A stretch of DNA of 49,366 nt from Fimenecus sp051881455 (lineage in GTDB: Bacteria; Bacillota; Clostridia; Oscillospirales; Acutalibacteraceae): contig JBJEPX010000043.1 of assembly GCA_051881455.1 (NCBI GenBank), positions 1 to 49,366 of the forward strand. The letters are read 5' to 3'. Shown in pieces: positions 16,127-25,454 of this stretch. The notes under the pieces are model-generated. The model was not told the DNA's origin and did no database searches. It was given only the letters and a program-made list of their open reading frames with translations. A program made the translations under genes and the position numbers. Numbering within the stretch: the stretch's first letter is position 1; each line of letters starts with the position of its first letter.

Positions 16127-17812
16127 ATGGCAAATGAGATAATTGTCCCCGGCAGCCTTTGTGCAAGACTCATAGACGCCGGAATAATTACCGAAGCACA
16201 GCTTGAAGAGGCTTTGGAAGTTCAAAAGACCTCAAAGCAGCTTATCGGAACAATCTTAACACAACTCGGATATTGTACGGAAGAGGATATAGCAAGAACA
16301 CTCGCAAAGAAAACAGGCTTTAAGTTTGTGTCGATTAACGAAATCGGCGTAAATATTGCGATTGCTAACCTAATCACTCCCGAATTTGCACTTAGAAACA
16401 ACGTATTGCCTCTTTATCAGGAGGACGATGTTGTTTATGTTGCAATGCGTAATCCGAACGATATTTTGACGGTTGACAATCTGCGTATGCTTACGGGCTA
16501 TGAAATTTGCCCCGTAGTTGCAACCGATATGGAGCTTTCTGCCGCCATTGAAAACTTTGCGAACATGAACAATGGCGTTGAGGATTACAACGAGGATGAC
16601 GATGACATTCAGGCAGAGGCAGAGGACCTTGATATTGATGATAAGCCTGCTGTTCAGCTTGTTAATCAGATAATCAACAATGCAATCAAGGCAGGAGCTT
16701 CCGATATTCACATTGAAGCATTGGAGAAAAGCATGCGCGTCCGTTTCAGAATAGACGGCGTTTTGCAGGAGATTATGCAGAATCCCATAAAGATGTATCC
16801 TGCTGTTATTTCAAGAATTAAGGTTATCGGCGGTATGGATATTGCCGAGCGCAGAATTCCTCAGGACGGCCGTGCAACGGTTAAATTTGAGGATAAGACA
16901 ATGGACGTTCGTATTGCGTCAATGCCTACCGTTTACGGTGAAAAGGTTGTTATGCGTCTTCTTGAAAGAAGCAATACAAAGTCCGTTACAATTAAGGATA
17001 TCCGTTTCAGCCCCCGTCAGTTTGACAGATTTAACGCCGCTATTCATATGCCTTACGGTTTTGTTCTTGTTACAGGACCCACCGGTAGCGGTAAATCCAC
17101 AACTCTTTATGCAACACTTGCAGAAATCAGTACAATTGAGAAAAACGTTATTACACTTGAAGACCCGGTTGAGCGCCGTATGGCAGGTATAAATCAGGTT
17201 CAGATGAACAACCGCGCGGGTATGACCTTTGCGGCGGCGCTTCGTTCAGTTCTCCGTTCCGACCCTGACATCGTGATGGTCGGTGAGATTCGTGACAGTG
17301 AGACTGCAAAAATTGCCGTTGAGGCCGCTCTTACGGGACATATGGTTCTTTCTACACTTCATACAAACGACGCCCCCGGTGCCGTTACCCGTCTTGACGA
17401 AATGGGCGTTGAGCCTTTCCTTACGGCATCTTCCCTTGTGGGTGTGTTGGCACAGCGTCTTGTAAGAAAGCTTTGCCCCAAGTGCAAGGAAGAATATGAG
17501 ATTTCCCGCACGGAGCTCAAAAAGATTATTCATGATTTTGATGATTACGGTTATGAGGGAGACACCTTTAAGCTTTACAGAGCAAAGGGCTGCCTTACCT
17601 GCAACAATACAGGCTATAAGGGACGAGAGGCAGTATTCGAATTCCTTACCGTAACAGAAGAGATGAAACGCCTTATTCTTGACAGAGCAACAGTTGCCGA
17701 GGTTAAGGAGCTGGCAATTAAACAGGATATGAAAACCCTTAAAGATGAGGGTATTTATAAGGTTATGGAGGGCAGAACCTCACTTGAAGAGCTTATAAGA
17801 GTTATCGTGTAA
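16127..17812 (+). CDS. pilB: Type IV pilus extension ATPase PilB
   Basis: 561 residues. An N-terminal GSPII_E_N/MshEN-type domain (about 1-150: ARLIDAGIITEAQLEEAL, IGTILTQLGYCTEEDI) is followed by an acidic linker (about 146-165) and the motor domain: GASDIHIEALEKSMRVRFRIDG, Walker A GPTGSGKSTT, Walker B GEIRDSET, His box TGHMVLSTLHTND. A zinc site CPKC..CLTC lies at about 448-485. PilB drives pilus polymerisation. MshEN domains in some PilB proteins bind c-di-GMP; the conserved RLGxLLVxxG-type words are only partly kept here, so binding is possible but unproven. The ribosome site is weak (AAAGACGGG). Confidence 0.95.
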   Translation: MANEIIVPGSLCARLIDAGIITEAQLEEALEVQKTSKQLIGTILTQLGYCTEEDIARTLAKKTGFKFVSINEIGVNIAIANLITPEFALRNNVLPLYQEDDVVYVAMRNPNDILTVDNLRMLTGYEICPVVATDMELSAAIENFANMNNGVEDYNEDDDDIQAEAEDLDIDDKPAVQLVNQIINNAIKAGASDIHIEALEKSMRVRFRIDGVLQEIMQNPIKMYPAVISRIKVIGGMDIAERRIPQDGRATVKFEDKTMDVRIASMPTVYGEKVVMRLLERSNTKSVTIKDIRFSPRQFDRFNAAIHMPYGFVLVTGPTGSGKSTTLYATLAEISTIEKNVITLEDPVERRMAGINQVQMNNRAGMTFAAALRSVLRSDPDIVMVGEIRDSETAKIAVEAALTGHMVLSTLHTNDAPGAVTRLDEMGVEPFLTASSLVGVLAQRLVRKLCPKCKEEYEISRTELKKIIHDFDDYGYEGDTFKLYRAKGCLTCNNTGYKGREAVFEFLTVTEEMKRLILDRATVAEVKELAIKQDMKTLKDEGIYKVMEGRTSLEELIRVIV

Positions 17813-17892
17813 TTATTGATATTCATTATTTTGATGAGGAACAGCACAAACGGTTTTGATTTTGCCTGAACGGCAGAAAGGGGGACGGACAA

Positions 17893-19581
17893 ATGAAAAA
17901 GTATTTGAAAAACAAAGAGGGTATGGCGCTCCCGATGGTGTTGATTATAATGACAATTCTGTCATTGTTTGCAACGGGGTTGGCTATGTATGCCCATAAT
18001 TCATATTTGTCTGTCAGATGGATGAATGAGGAGAAGCGCGCTTATTATCTTGCCCGTGCCGGTGTTGAGGCCGCATCTTTTTCGTATCAAAATGCAGTAT
18101 CCAAAACCAGTGCCAATTACAATAATCTTGCAAAATATGCCGACTTTACGGCAATTGATAAGCTTTTGACGGTTTCGGAAAACAGCGATGAGATTATAAA
18201 AACAAATAAGGTGTATCTGCGTTATTCCACTTCCGGCGAGAATGAAGGAACAAGATGGGACGGACTTGAATTCAAAACATATTCAAGCGACAGTGAGGCT
18301 ATTGCAGATACGAGTTGTATCGGTTATTTTGAGGTCCAGGTAGGCAACGGAACCGATAAAATAAATGTTGGAGAAAGCAACGGAAATACAACCGAGCAGG
18401 ATGTTGATGTTAAGGTGTTCAGAGCGAAGGCTGTATGCGGTGAAAGATCCCAGGTCGCATTCGGCTACATAACCCCTTCGGATAATGTTTCCTCAATGGA
18501 GCTTTATGATGACGACGGTTATCTTTTTACAACCGGAGTTACGAAAGAAGAGGCAGAACAAAACGGTACGAACGGTCAGTTTGTAAAAACCAATAAAACG
18601 ATATACTTTGATACTGATATTATTGATTCTGGCGATGGCTTTTTTACAAGGCTGGGTAAAGGAATAATTCTATGGGTGTTCCAAATGCTTTATCCTGACG
18701 GAAGAAACATTGATATTTTTGTAAAAACAGGCGAGGGTAATGTTATTCTTTCAAAGCCCTTAAATTCAAAACATATCAAGGCAAATCCCAATAAAGATAA
18801 TTTTTATGTTTTTGCAACAACGGGAAACCTTTTCCTGGATAATGTGGGAATAGAATCAATACCCACCAAGGGATATTATTCGTCCATAGGCCTTTACGGT
18901 GACCAGATAGTAATTGACGGCGATATTACAATGGAGGTCTATTACACCAACCCAAATTCGTTGTTGGGAGATAGGCTTGCATCGACCCTTGAAATGATTG
19001 GTAACCGTTTCCGTTTGGGAACAGTGGTTCTGGGCGACGCTTCAGCTTTGGGTACGGACAGACGCGACCCCGTTCCTCTGAATAAGGGCGGTTTGCAGTA
19101 TAACGGTGCGTCGGTTCCTGCAAACAAGGTTTATTTTAACGGTAATGTTTATGTAAAACTTTATACTCAGGGCGGAAGTACGGAAACCTACCGTGTGTTC
19201 AATGCCGGTGATATTGCATATTTTTACGGTGCTTATACAGTTACGGGCAATGCAGGTTCAGAACCCGTTGAATCAAGAGGTATTGACCTCTTGAAATACT
19301 TTATCGATGCCGTCTTGGCAGATAAAGACGGATTCAAGTACGGCGAAGCATTGAAACAAAAGCTTCGAAAGGTTAACGAGCTTTATTACGGCGGAACAGA
19401 AGCCTCATATTTTACCGATGATAATGTTCTTGTAAGAAAAATACAAGTAGATTATAAAGCTAACGGTCAGGTTGAGGTTGACGGAGGCTACGGCAGTGTA
19501 ATGGATATTATACAGACCAGCCCCACAGATTCAACTTCCTTGACATGGGGCAGACCTGCCGGCGGAGATGTCTTTGAGTAA
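17893..19581 (+). CDS. PilX/GspK-type minor prepilin
   Basis: 562 residues. Prepilin leader MKKYLKNKEG is followed by MALPMVLIIMTILSLFATGLAMY, with YYLARAGVEAA downstream: the PilX N-terminal pattern. Position 5 of the mature helix is Met, not Glu, as in GspK-like tip pseudopilins that cap the fibre. The exported part is long (over 500 residues). AAAGGGGG precedes the ATG. First of five consecutive prepilin genes after pilB; PilD (28818) is the likely processing enzyme. Confidence 0.8.
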   Translation: MKKYLKNKEGMALPMVLIIMTILSLFATGLAMYAHNSYLSVRWMNEEKRAYYLARAGVEAASFSYQNAVSKTSANYNNLAKYADFTAIDKLLTVSENSDEIIKTNKVYLRYSTSGENEGTRWDGLEFKTYSSDSEAIADTSCIGYFEVQVGNGTDKINVGESNGNTTEQDVDVKVFRAKAVCGERSQVAFGYITPSDNVSSMELYDDDGYLFTTGVTKEEAEQNGTNGQFVKTNKTIYFDTDIIDSGDGFFTRLGKGIILWVFQMLYPDGRNIDIFVKTGEGNVILSKPLNSKHIKANPNKDNFYVFATTGNLFLDNVGIESIPTKGYYSSIGLYGDQIVIDGDITMEVYYTNPNSLLGDRLASTLEMIGNRFRLGTVVLGDASALGTDRRDPVPLNKGGLQYNGASVPANKVYFNGNVYVKLYTQGGSTETYRVFNAGDIAYFYGAYTVTGNAGSEPVESRGIDLLKYFIDAVLADKDGFKYGEALKQKLRKVNELYYGGTEASYFTDDNVLVRKIQVDYKANGQVEVDGGYGSVMDIIQTSPTDSTSLTWGRPAGGDVFE

Positions 19582-19642
19582 TATATTTAATTAAACGGTA
19601 ATAAGTATTAAGCTGTTTTATTTGAAAGGAGGAGCATTTGAT

Positions 19643-22600
19643 ATGAAAAGACTGACAGGATATTTAAAAGAAAAACGCGGTATGACGCTTGTTGAAACTC
19701 TAACGGCGCTTACAATACTTGCGCTTATAATATTCTGCTTTGCACCCTTATATCTCAGTTATTTTGATACAATAAAAATTTCGGGCGAAAAGATGAAATC
19801 CACTTATACGGAAGCAGGTAAGATTCAAAGTCTTATCGGCGGAAAAGGTACGGGCGCAACCAGCGGGTATGAATCAAATGTTTCTTCAATTCCCCTTATT
19901 TTCACAGCTCCCACAACAACAGTAACCCGTGACAGCGTAACACAGACTGTTGAACAAACCCTAGTATCGGTTAGAACTGCGTCCAATCCGGACGGCGCAC
20001 TTGATCCCATAAGCGGAAGCTTTATATTCTCCAATCCATCGGATATTAAAGCCGGATTTTCAACAATATATACGGACTCCATCAATTCAAACATTAAGTG
20101 TTTCCCCACTTCTTTGACCGATGATTTCGTAAAGGCGTATATTACCATTGTGGCGGACGGATTTAATTTTGCCAACGACCATATGAGCGATTTAAATGCA
20201 TATTCCCTTTATTGCACAAAGGCAAATGCCACAAATACCGGTTCCGAGCTTCAACCGCTTGTTTTCAATAAAGACTATACGCTTGAAAGAGTTTCGGGAA
20301 CGCAGAATATTCTGCTTCTCACACTTTTCGGCGGCACAGATGTTTCTTATGAAAATTCGCCTCTTGTGTTTAAGTACAACAACGGAGCATATACAAAAGA
20401 AATCGAAGTTGACGCGCCCACTATGATAATGGTCGGCGAAAAGGCGTCCGATGGCAAATATTATTACTATGTTTCACGCGGTGAAACGGATGATGACGGA
20501 AACCTTATTATTCTTCGCCGCACAATGAATTCCAAGGATCCGAGAACAGGCAAAACAATAACGCTTGATTCCGCAATGAACGATGTTGAGTGGGTTCCTG
20601 CCGATAGCGGCGACGGTAATAACATTGACGCCAACGGCGATAAATACGGTTATTATGTAATGTGCGGAGATAACGGTCAAATTCGCCGTTTCTGGCGCAA
20701 TAACGCAACAGGTAACTACTACTGGGGCGGCGACTATACATATTATACCGATATCAACTTGGATAGGTTAGGCGGGAATCAATATTTCAACGGTACTAAA
20801 ACATACAGTACCGATGTTTCGTATAAATTTTCCGCAACCCGTAATCAGGTAACCGGCAAAGGTTTCAATTTGGGTTCAAATACTGCCGGTACTACCGCTG
20901 TTAACAAGAAAACCGGATATTTGCAGTGTAATAATATTTGGACTGTGACTGCTTTCGGCGACACATCATCAAGTAATCGGTTCTACGCTTCGGACGGTAA
21001 GGTTTATCACAACCAGGCTTGGAAAGGCACTACATATGCTCCAACGATGGTCCTACCTTACTCAGTAATCACTCAATTAAAATCTCAGTATCCCAATGGT
21101 GAGGAATTCAAATATAGATATGATGGAAAAGATTATTGGTACAGAATCGAAGTAAGTGATAATCTCAGCAGCAAAAGTACCTATTTCTACGGCCACGAGG
21201 CTATGACCTGGCTTAAGGGTTCCGATGATGGATATTATGTGGTAAACGGTTTGGATAAATCAGAGACTATACCTATCACTCTTACCAGCGTTGACGCTAT
21301 TCTTATTACCGACACAAGCAGCTCGGGCTATTATGATAATGTTAACGAGAACAGTTATGAGCTTTCCGGCGGCGGCACCACGAATTTGGATTATCCCTCG
21401 TCATCATATACATTGTATTGCGGATATATTCCTGCCGCTATGGATGCGTGGTCCGTTGATTCGTCTGCTTCAACATCATACGAAAATGCGGTTGTAGCAC
21501 AGAGCGGAGGTACCTCTTACAATGTTACGCCGCAGAACGGGCTCGAACGCGTTAATTCTAATTTCGAAAGTTCGGGAATGGAGCAGTATCCCAAGTGGAG
21601 AGGTACTTTCGGTATAGAACCTTATTTTACCACGAGAACAACCTTTGATGTAAGTGAAACAGGCCAAATGGCTTATACAAAGGAGAAAGCAAAAAGTGTT
21701 GGTGAGTGGTCTTATTCCCGAATTTATGTATATTACTATCCCTATACAAATCTGAAATATGCTTTAACGGGCAGAATTTATGACGCAAGCTCACCGCTTG
21801 GAAACTTGCTCACAAACCGCACTTATTCAACCTTTGAAGGAAGGCAGCAGTATATTACTGCCGGTAAAGTGGTAGATGTTACGGCGGCATATCTTTCCCA
21901 CCCGATGGCTGTTCATATAGCGGCAAATCCCTCCGATGACCAGGGATATGATATGACTAACGATAAAAAGGGAAGCGTTAACAGTATTCACTACTGGAAT
22001 AACAGGAGAGAGACTGTTACATATCTTGACTGCGCAAGTACAATTATTCCTAACGGTGATAAAGATATTCCCGTTTCCCTTATGGTCGGCTATGTTATGG
22101 GCGGTTTGGCTGAGCAATCCAGTAAAGAGATGTATGCTAATACGGTTATGAATAACGGTATCGTATATATCCGCGCAGGTAAGGCTGATATCGGACAACA
22201 AATGACGGAGAATAATAGGACGGAAGAATACTATGCAAAAGACAGTACGGGCTATAAGCTCGATGCCGAAAGCAATGTTTTCCATCAGTTTTATTATTTG
22301 AATTCAAGAACTACCGGATCAGATGGTAAGGAGCCGTACCGTGATTTCGTCGGCGGCACATTCAATCATATCGGTAACCTTTACGGAGCAAATTACTGGC
22401 AGAACAACCGCCATATTGATTATGTTTCAATGAACGGCGGCGAGCCTGATACGGCGGAGAACAAAAACTCGGGTAGTTATAACTACCTGCGTTGCCATCC
22501 GCTGTCAAATACAAAGGTTAATTGCGTAGCTTGGGGTACCACTTGGAATAACAACCCTGAAGCTATGTGGGGTACGGAAAACGGAACGGTACTTTCTTGG

Positions 22601-23419
22601 TGGGTTGACCTTAAAAAGGCTCAGAGTGAGAGCTCTGACAAATGGAATGACAGAAAAGTCGATGCCGAGCTTCAGTCATACAGATGGATTGATAATGTAA
22701 ACGGCAAAACATTTGCTGTGAATTCATATAGCTGGAAAAATAGTGTTGGCGCGCATTCCGGTAATGAAAGTAACTACTCCGGTGAAATATTTTCTCCTGA
22801 CAACGGCTCGTATAATGAGTTTTTTGACAAGGGCTCAAGAGATTTAGGCGTTCGTAGCTCGATAGGCGTTATTTCGGTTCTTGATTCCATAAACGATGTC
22901 GCTTATGATAACGATATCTGGGTAGCAGGCGGTGACCAGAGCGGAAAGGCTCCCGAAACTTATTGCGGTAACGGCAGCGTAACTTACGGCGGCGAGAATG
23001 TAACGGCATTTACCAGCAGAGGCGGCGGCTCGTGGATTTATGTAAGATACTGGGTTGATACTGTCGGTGACAAAACTCAGTCCGATTCAAATGCCAATTA
23101 TCTTTGGAAAGCCGTTAAAATATCCAACGAAGCATATCACAATGTTGTTCAGGTGAATAATATTAACGGTATGTGGATTGCTACCGGTTATATTGACTCT
23201 AACCATAACGGCGAGCAGGACGACGGTGAGAGAACAGTTGTATCTTGGGCAACCGACCCGTTGGTAGATGTTGACGGCCACAAGAATCACAACGATTCAA
23301 CAAAATATTCAGGCGGTTGGTCTGAAAAAACCGTTTTCTATGAATACAACGGAAGCGGCGGGTATAGCAATGTAACAAACAGCGTCGGCGGTATCAACTC
23401 CGTTGCAACAAGATCATAA
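19643..23419 (+). CDS. Giant prepilin, 1258 residues, putative pilus-tip adhesin
   Basis: Prepilin leader KRLTGYLKEKRG is followed by MTLVETLTALTILALIIFCF with Glu at position 5, a class III signal for PilD. Normal pilins have 120-250 residues; here about 1200 residues of exported sequence follow, rich in Gly, Tyr, Asn, Ser and Trp, with few Cys. I recognise no domain in it. A single pilin of this size can only be a minor, probably tip-located subunit, and the bulky part would be the ligand-binding portion. ATG 19643 has AAAGGAGG 10 bases upstream; an in-frame start at 19622 lies before that site and is rejected. No internal repeats are obvious. Confidence 0.8.
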   Translation: MKRLTGYLKEKRGMTLVETLTALTILALIIFCFAPLYLSYFDTIKISGEKMKSTYTEAGKIQSLIGGKGTGATSGYESNVSSIPLIFTAPTTTVTRDSVTQTVEQTLVSVRTASNPDGALDPISGSFIFSNPSDIKAGFSTIYTDSINSNIKCFPTSLTDDFVKAYITIVADGFNFANDHMSDLNAYSLYCTKANATNTGSELQPLVFNKDYTLERVSGTQNILLLTLFGGTDVSYENSPLVFKYNNGAYTKEIEVDAPTMIMVGEKASDGKYYYYVSRGETDDDGNLIILRRTMNSKDPRTGKTITLDSAMNDVEWVPADSGDGNNIDANGDKYGYYVMCGDNGQIRRFWRNNATGNYYWGGDYTYYTDINLDRLGGNQYFNGTKTYSTDVSYKFSATRNQVTGKGFNLGSNTAGTTAVNKKTGYLQCNNIWTVTAFGDTSSSNRFYASDGKVYHNQAWKGTTYAPTMVLPYSVITQLKSQYPNGEEFKYRYDGKDYWYRIEVSDNLSSKSTYFYGHEAMTWLKGSDDGYYVVNGLDKSETIPITLTSVDAILITDTSSSGYYDNVNENSYELSGGGTTNLDYPSSSYTLYCGYIPAAMDAWSVDSSASTSYENAVVAQSGGTSYNVTPQNGLERVNSNFESSGMEQYPKWRGTFGIEPYFTTRTTFDVSETGQMAYTKEKAKSVGEWSYSRIYVYYYPYTNLKYALTGRIYDASSPLGNLLTNRTYSTFEGRQQYITAGKVVDVTAAYLSHPMAVHIAANPSDDQGYDMTNDKKGSVNSIHYWNNRRETVTYLDCASTIIPNGDKDIPVSLMVGYVMGGLAEQSSKEMYANTVMNNGIVYIRAGKADIGQQMTENNRTEEYYAKDSTGYKLDAESNVFHQFYYLNSRTTGSDGKEPYRDFVGGTFNHIGNLYGANYWQNNRHIDYVSMNGGEPDTAENKNSGSYNYLRCHPLSNTKVNCVAWGTTWNNNPEAMWGTENGTVLSWWVDLKKAQSESSDKWNDRKVDAELQSYRWIDNVNGKTFAVNSYSWKNSVGAHSGNESNYSGEIFSPDNGSYNEFFDKGSRDLGVRSSIGVISVLDSINDVAYDNDIWVAGGDQSGKAPETYCGNGSVTYGGENVTAFTSRGGGSWIYVRYWVDTVGDKTQSDSNANYLWKAVKISNEAYHNVVQVNNINGMWIATGYIDSNHNGEQDDGERTVVSWATDPLVDVDGHKNHNDSTKYSGGWSEKTVFYEYNGSGGYSNVTNSVGGINSVATRS

Positions 23420-23432
23420 TTGCGTAATTCAG

Positions 23433-23466
23433 TACTGTTTCCCCTCAAAAAAGAGGGGAAACAGTA
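23433..23466 (+). other. Perfect 14-bp intercistronic hairpin
   Basis: TACTGTTTCCCCTC (23433-23446) pairs with GAGGGGAAACAGTA (23453-23466), loop AAAAAA. No T-run follows on the plus strand. Position between two prepilin genes suggests control of read-through or mRNA decay. Confidence 0.8.
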
Positions 23467-23487
23467 AGTAAAATCGAGGTGAGGTTA

Positions 23488-24693
23488 ATGTTCAAACTTA
23501 TACATGAGAATAAAAAGGGCTTGTCATTGGTTGAATTGATTGTCACAGTTGTTATTCTCGGTATGGTTGTGTCTCTCGGCGGGCAGATCCTCTATCAGTT
23601 GACGAATTTTTATAATGCAACTGCTATGCGTTGGGAAATACAAAGCGCTGTTCAGTTGGCGTGTAATAAGTTTGAAACAAACCGCGATTCAATTTCCAAT
23701 GCATACCGTGCGGACTTGCTTTATGACCCGATAGTTGAAAAAGGCGTTATTATTAACGATGACCACACCTTTACGTGGAAAGACGGAAGCCCGTTTGTAC
23801 TGCCGGCGGAGAATATGTCGAACAGCGATGACCCATATACATATATGTTTTCAACACCGGCTTACAGAGCGTCGGACGGTCAGTATTTGGGCTCATTTTT
23901 GTTTATCCGCGAATTCGGTGCTTCCAAAAGCGAACTTTTCCTTGACGAAGCTGGCTTCGGCGAAACTCCTGTCGAGGTTGAATTTAATGTTGCACGCAGT
24001 GTTGATTCACTTGACGCAACCGGAATTGTTGATGACACCATACCTAATATTTACCTTACGCACACTGTTTCCATAACCTTAAAATCGGGCCGTCCCGATG
24101 TTACAAGTTATACCTTGAAAACATCGTATACTCTTGAAAACTTATCGAACGGTAAAAAAATAAACTATATCGGCGGTGCGCTTGTTTTTGATTACGGTTG
24201 GCTTGGCGGTGAAGCGGGAGCAACTCCCATGGCGGGCCCTGCAGGCTGGTCGGATGCTGAACTCAATTCACAAACAGGCTCAGGTTATCCTGAAAGCGGA
24301 AATGCACAATACAAGGATCCTACCACAGGTGAAATGGTTTCGGTTATAGTTGACACAATGAATAAAAGCGCCAATGTTATGCGCTTTATCTCCGAAACAG
24401 CGTTCCACTCAAAAGGTGATATTGACGAAGCCACAAGCTCTGCAAATATGGCGTCATGCCTCAGTTCCTATGCTTTCAGCGACAGCAGCAAGCTTTCGAG
24501 CCATGCTCTCGGCGCATTGCGTGATTTCCGTGATAATGTTCTTAAAGGAACAACGGTAGGCGATTGGATTATAGATAACTATTATAACGAGTGGTCACCG
24601 TTCCTTGTTCAGAAGATGGGCTACCTTAAACCGGTATATAAGGTTATTCTCACTCCGGTTGCGTATGTTTGCGGTTTGATTGCCAATATTTAA
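23488..24693 (+). CDS. Minor prepilin (PilW/PilV-like)
   Basis: 401 residues. Leader KLIHENKKG, then LSLVELIVTVVILGMVVSLG with Glu5. The exported part of about 370 residues is unrecognised and ends in a hydrophobic stretch (VYKVILTPVAYVCGLIANI). ATG 23488 follows GAGGTGAGG; the GTG at 23479 lies inside that ribosome site. Length above a major pilin but typical of PilW/FimT-like minor subunits. Follows the giant prepilin and precedes the promoter of the small pilins. Confidence 0.8.
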   Translation: MFKLIHENKKGLSLVELIVTVVILGMVVSLGGQILYQLTNFYNATAMRWEIQSAVQLACNKFETNRDSISNAYRADLLYDPIVEKGVIINDDHTFTWKDGSPFVLPAENMSNSDDPYTYMFSTPAYRASDGQYLGSFLFIREFGASKSELFLDEAGFGETPVEVEFNVARSVDSLDATGIVDDTIPNIYLTHTVSITLKSGRPDVTSYTLKTSYTLENLSNGKKINYIGGALVFDYGWLGGEAGATPMAGPAGWSDAELNSQTGSGYPESGNAQYKDPTTGEMVSVIVDTMNKSANVMRFISETAFHSKGDIDEATSSANMASCLSSYAFSDSSKLSSHALGALRDFRDNVLKGTTVGDWIIDNYYNEWSPFLVQKMGYLKPVYKVILTPVAYVCGLIANI

Positions 24694-24739
24694 GCATTTA
24701 TAACAAAATTAGGTTTATCTATTTGTCGAAAATTCACTA

Positions 24740-24767
24740 TTGACATATTATGGAATTGGTATATAAT
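24740..24767 (+). promoter_or_regulatory. Consensus promoter TTGACA-N16-TATAAT for a pilin gene
   Basis: Both hexamers are perfect consensus (24740-24745 and 24762-24767, spacer 16 bp). Predicted start near 24774 gives a leader of about 60 bases for the prepilin at 24834. The -10 box overlaps a perfect inverted repeat (24756-24780). Confidence 0.85.
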
Positions 24768-24780
24768 GTTAATATACCAA
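24756..24780. promoter_or_regulatory. Candidate operator TTGGTATAT-N7-ATATACCAA
   Basis: A perfect 9-bp inverted repeat (24756-24764 and 24772-24780) covers the -10 box and predicted transcription start of the pilin promoter. A bound dimer here would block RNA polymerase. Confidence 0.6.
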
Positions 24781-24789
24781 ACGGGTTAC

Positions 24790-24831
24790 GGAAAGTTCAC
24801 GGAACTTTCCCGTGCGGCCAAGGGGGTTGGC
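24790..24831 (+). promoter_or_regulatory. Two-hairpin pilin leader with the ribosome site in a loop
   Basis: GGAAAGTTC pairs with GAACTTTCC (24790-24798, 24802-24810). A second hairpin GCCAA-GGGGG-TTGGC (24817-24831) places the G-run of the ribosome site in its loop, 3 bases before ATG 24834. Confidence 0.55.
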
Positions 24832-24833
24832 TA

Positions 24834-25262
24834 ATGAGAAAAGTTTTAAATAAAAAGGGCTTTTCACTCGTCGAGTTGATGATCGTCGTTATTATAATGG
24901 GAATTCTCATTGCAGTCGCAATTCCTCTTTATAACGCCGTAACGGATAATGCAGAGGCTAACAGTTGCGGTTCTAACCAGAGAATTATTCGCGGCGCTTT
25001 TGCCAACTGGGTATTGATGGACACTGTACAGAACAATGCTAATTCGCTGTTCTTAACCTCTACAAAAGCTTTTAACGGTAAAACACAAAATGCAGAAGAT
25101 GTGTTTGCACCTGAATTCCTTGAAAGGTTCGATGACGGTAAGTTACCGACCTGTCCGGACAAAGAATCATATTATGTTATAACCAGAGTCGATGATAAAA
25201 CTATTAAAATTGAGTGCTTTGATGCAGACGGTAATTTAAGACCAAAGCACACAAGTAATTAG
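24834..25262 (+). CDS. Type IV prepilin, PilA-like
   Basis: 142 residues. Leader MRKVLNKKG, then FSLVELMIVVIIMGILIAVAIPLYNAV: the N-terminal helix of major pilins, nearly identical to the next gene. The globular part (about 100 residues) has two Cys (SCGSNQ, TCPDKE) that could form a disulfide, plus a third (IECFD). Start ATG 24834 with AAGGGGG upstream; the reading frame is open further upstream but lacks a ribosome site there. It has its own strong promoter. Either a second major pilin or an abundant minor one. Confidence 0.9.
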   Translation: MRKVLNKKGFSLVELMIVVIIMGILIAVAIPLYNAVTDNAEANSCGSNQRIIRGAFANWVLMDTVQNNANSLFLTSTKAFNGKTQNAEDVFAPEFLERFDDGKLPTCPDKESYYVITRVDDKTIKIECFDADGNLRPKHTSN

Positions 25263-25323
25263 CAGTTTTCGACAAAAAAAGATTATTTTAGTTGTTTGAA
25301 CTAACGAAAATGGCAAAAACCTC

Positions 25324-25352
25324 TTTACAAACTGTTCACAAAGTAATAGAAT
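25324..25352 (+). promoter_or_regulatory. Promoter TTTACA-N17-TAGAAT for the main pilin gene
   Basis: The -35 box is at 25324-25329, the -10 box at 25347-25352. The leader (about 95 bases) contains a small hairpin AGGTTTT/AAAACCT (25396-25413) before the ribosome site. Confidence 0.65.
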
Positions 25353-25454
25353 ACTTTTACAGAGCAGATTATGAATGGCTCAATTTAGGATATTAAGGTT
25401 TTGCAAAAAACCTCGATATACAAACTCAAAATTCTTATTGAAGGAGAAATTATT

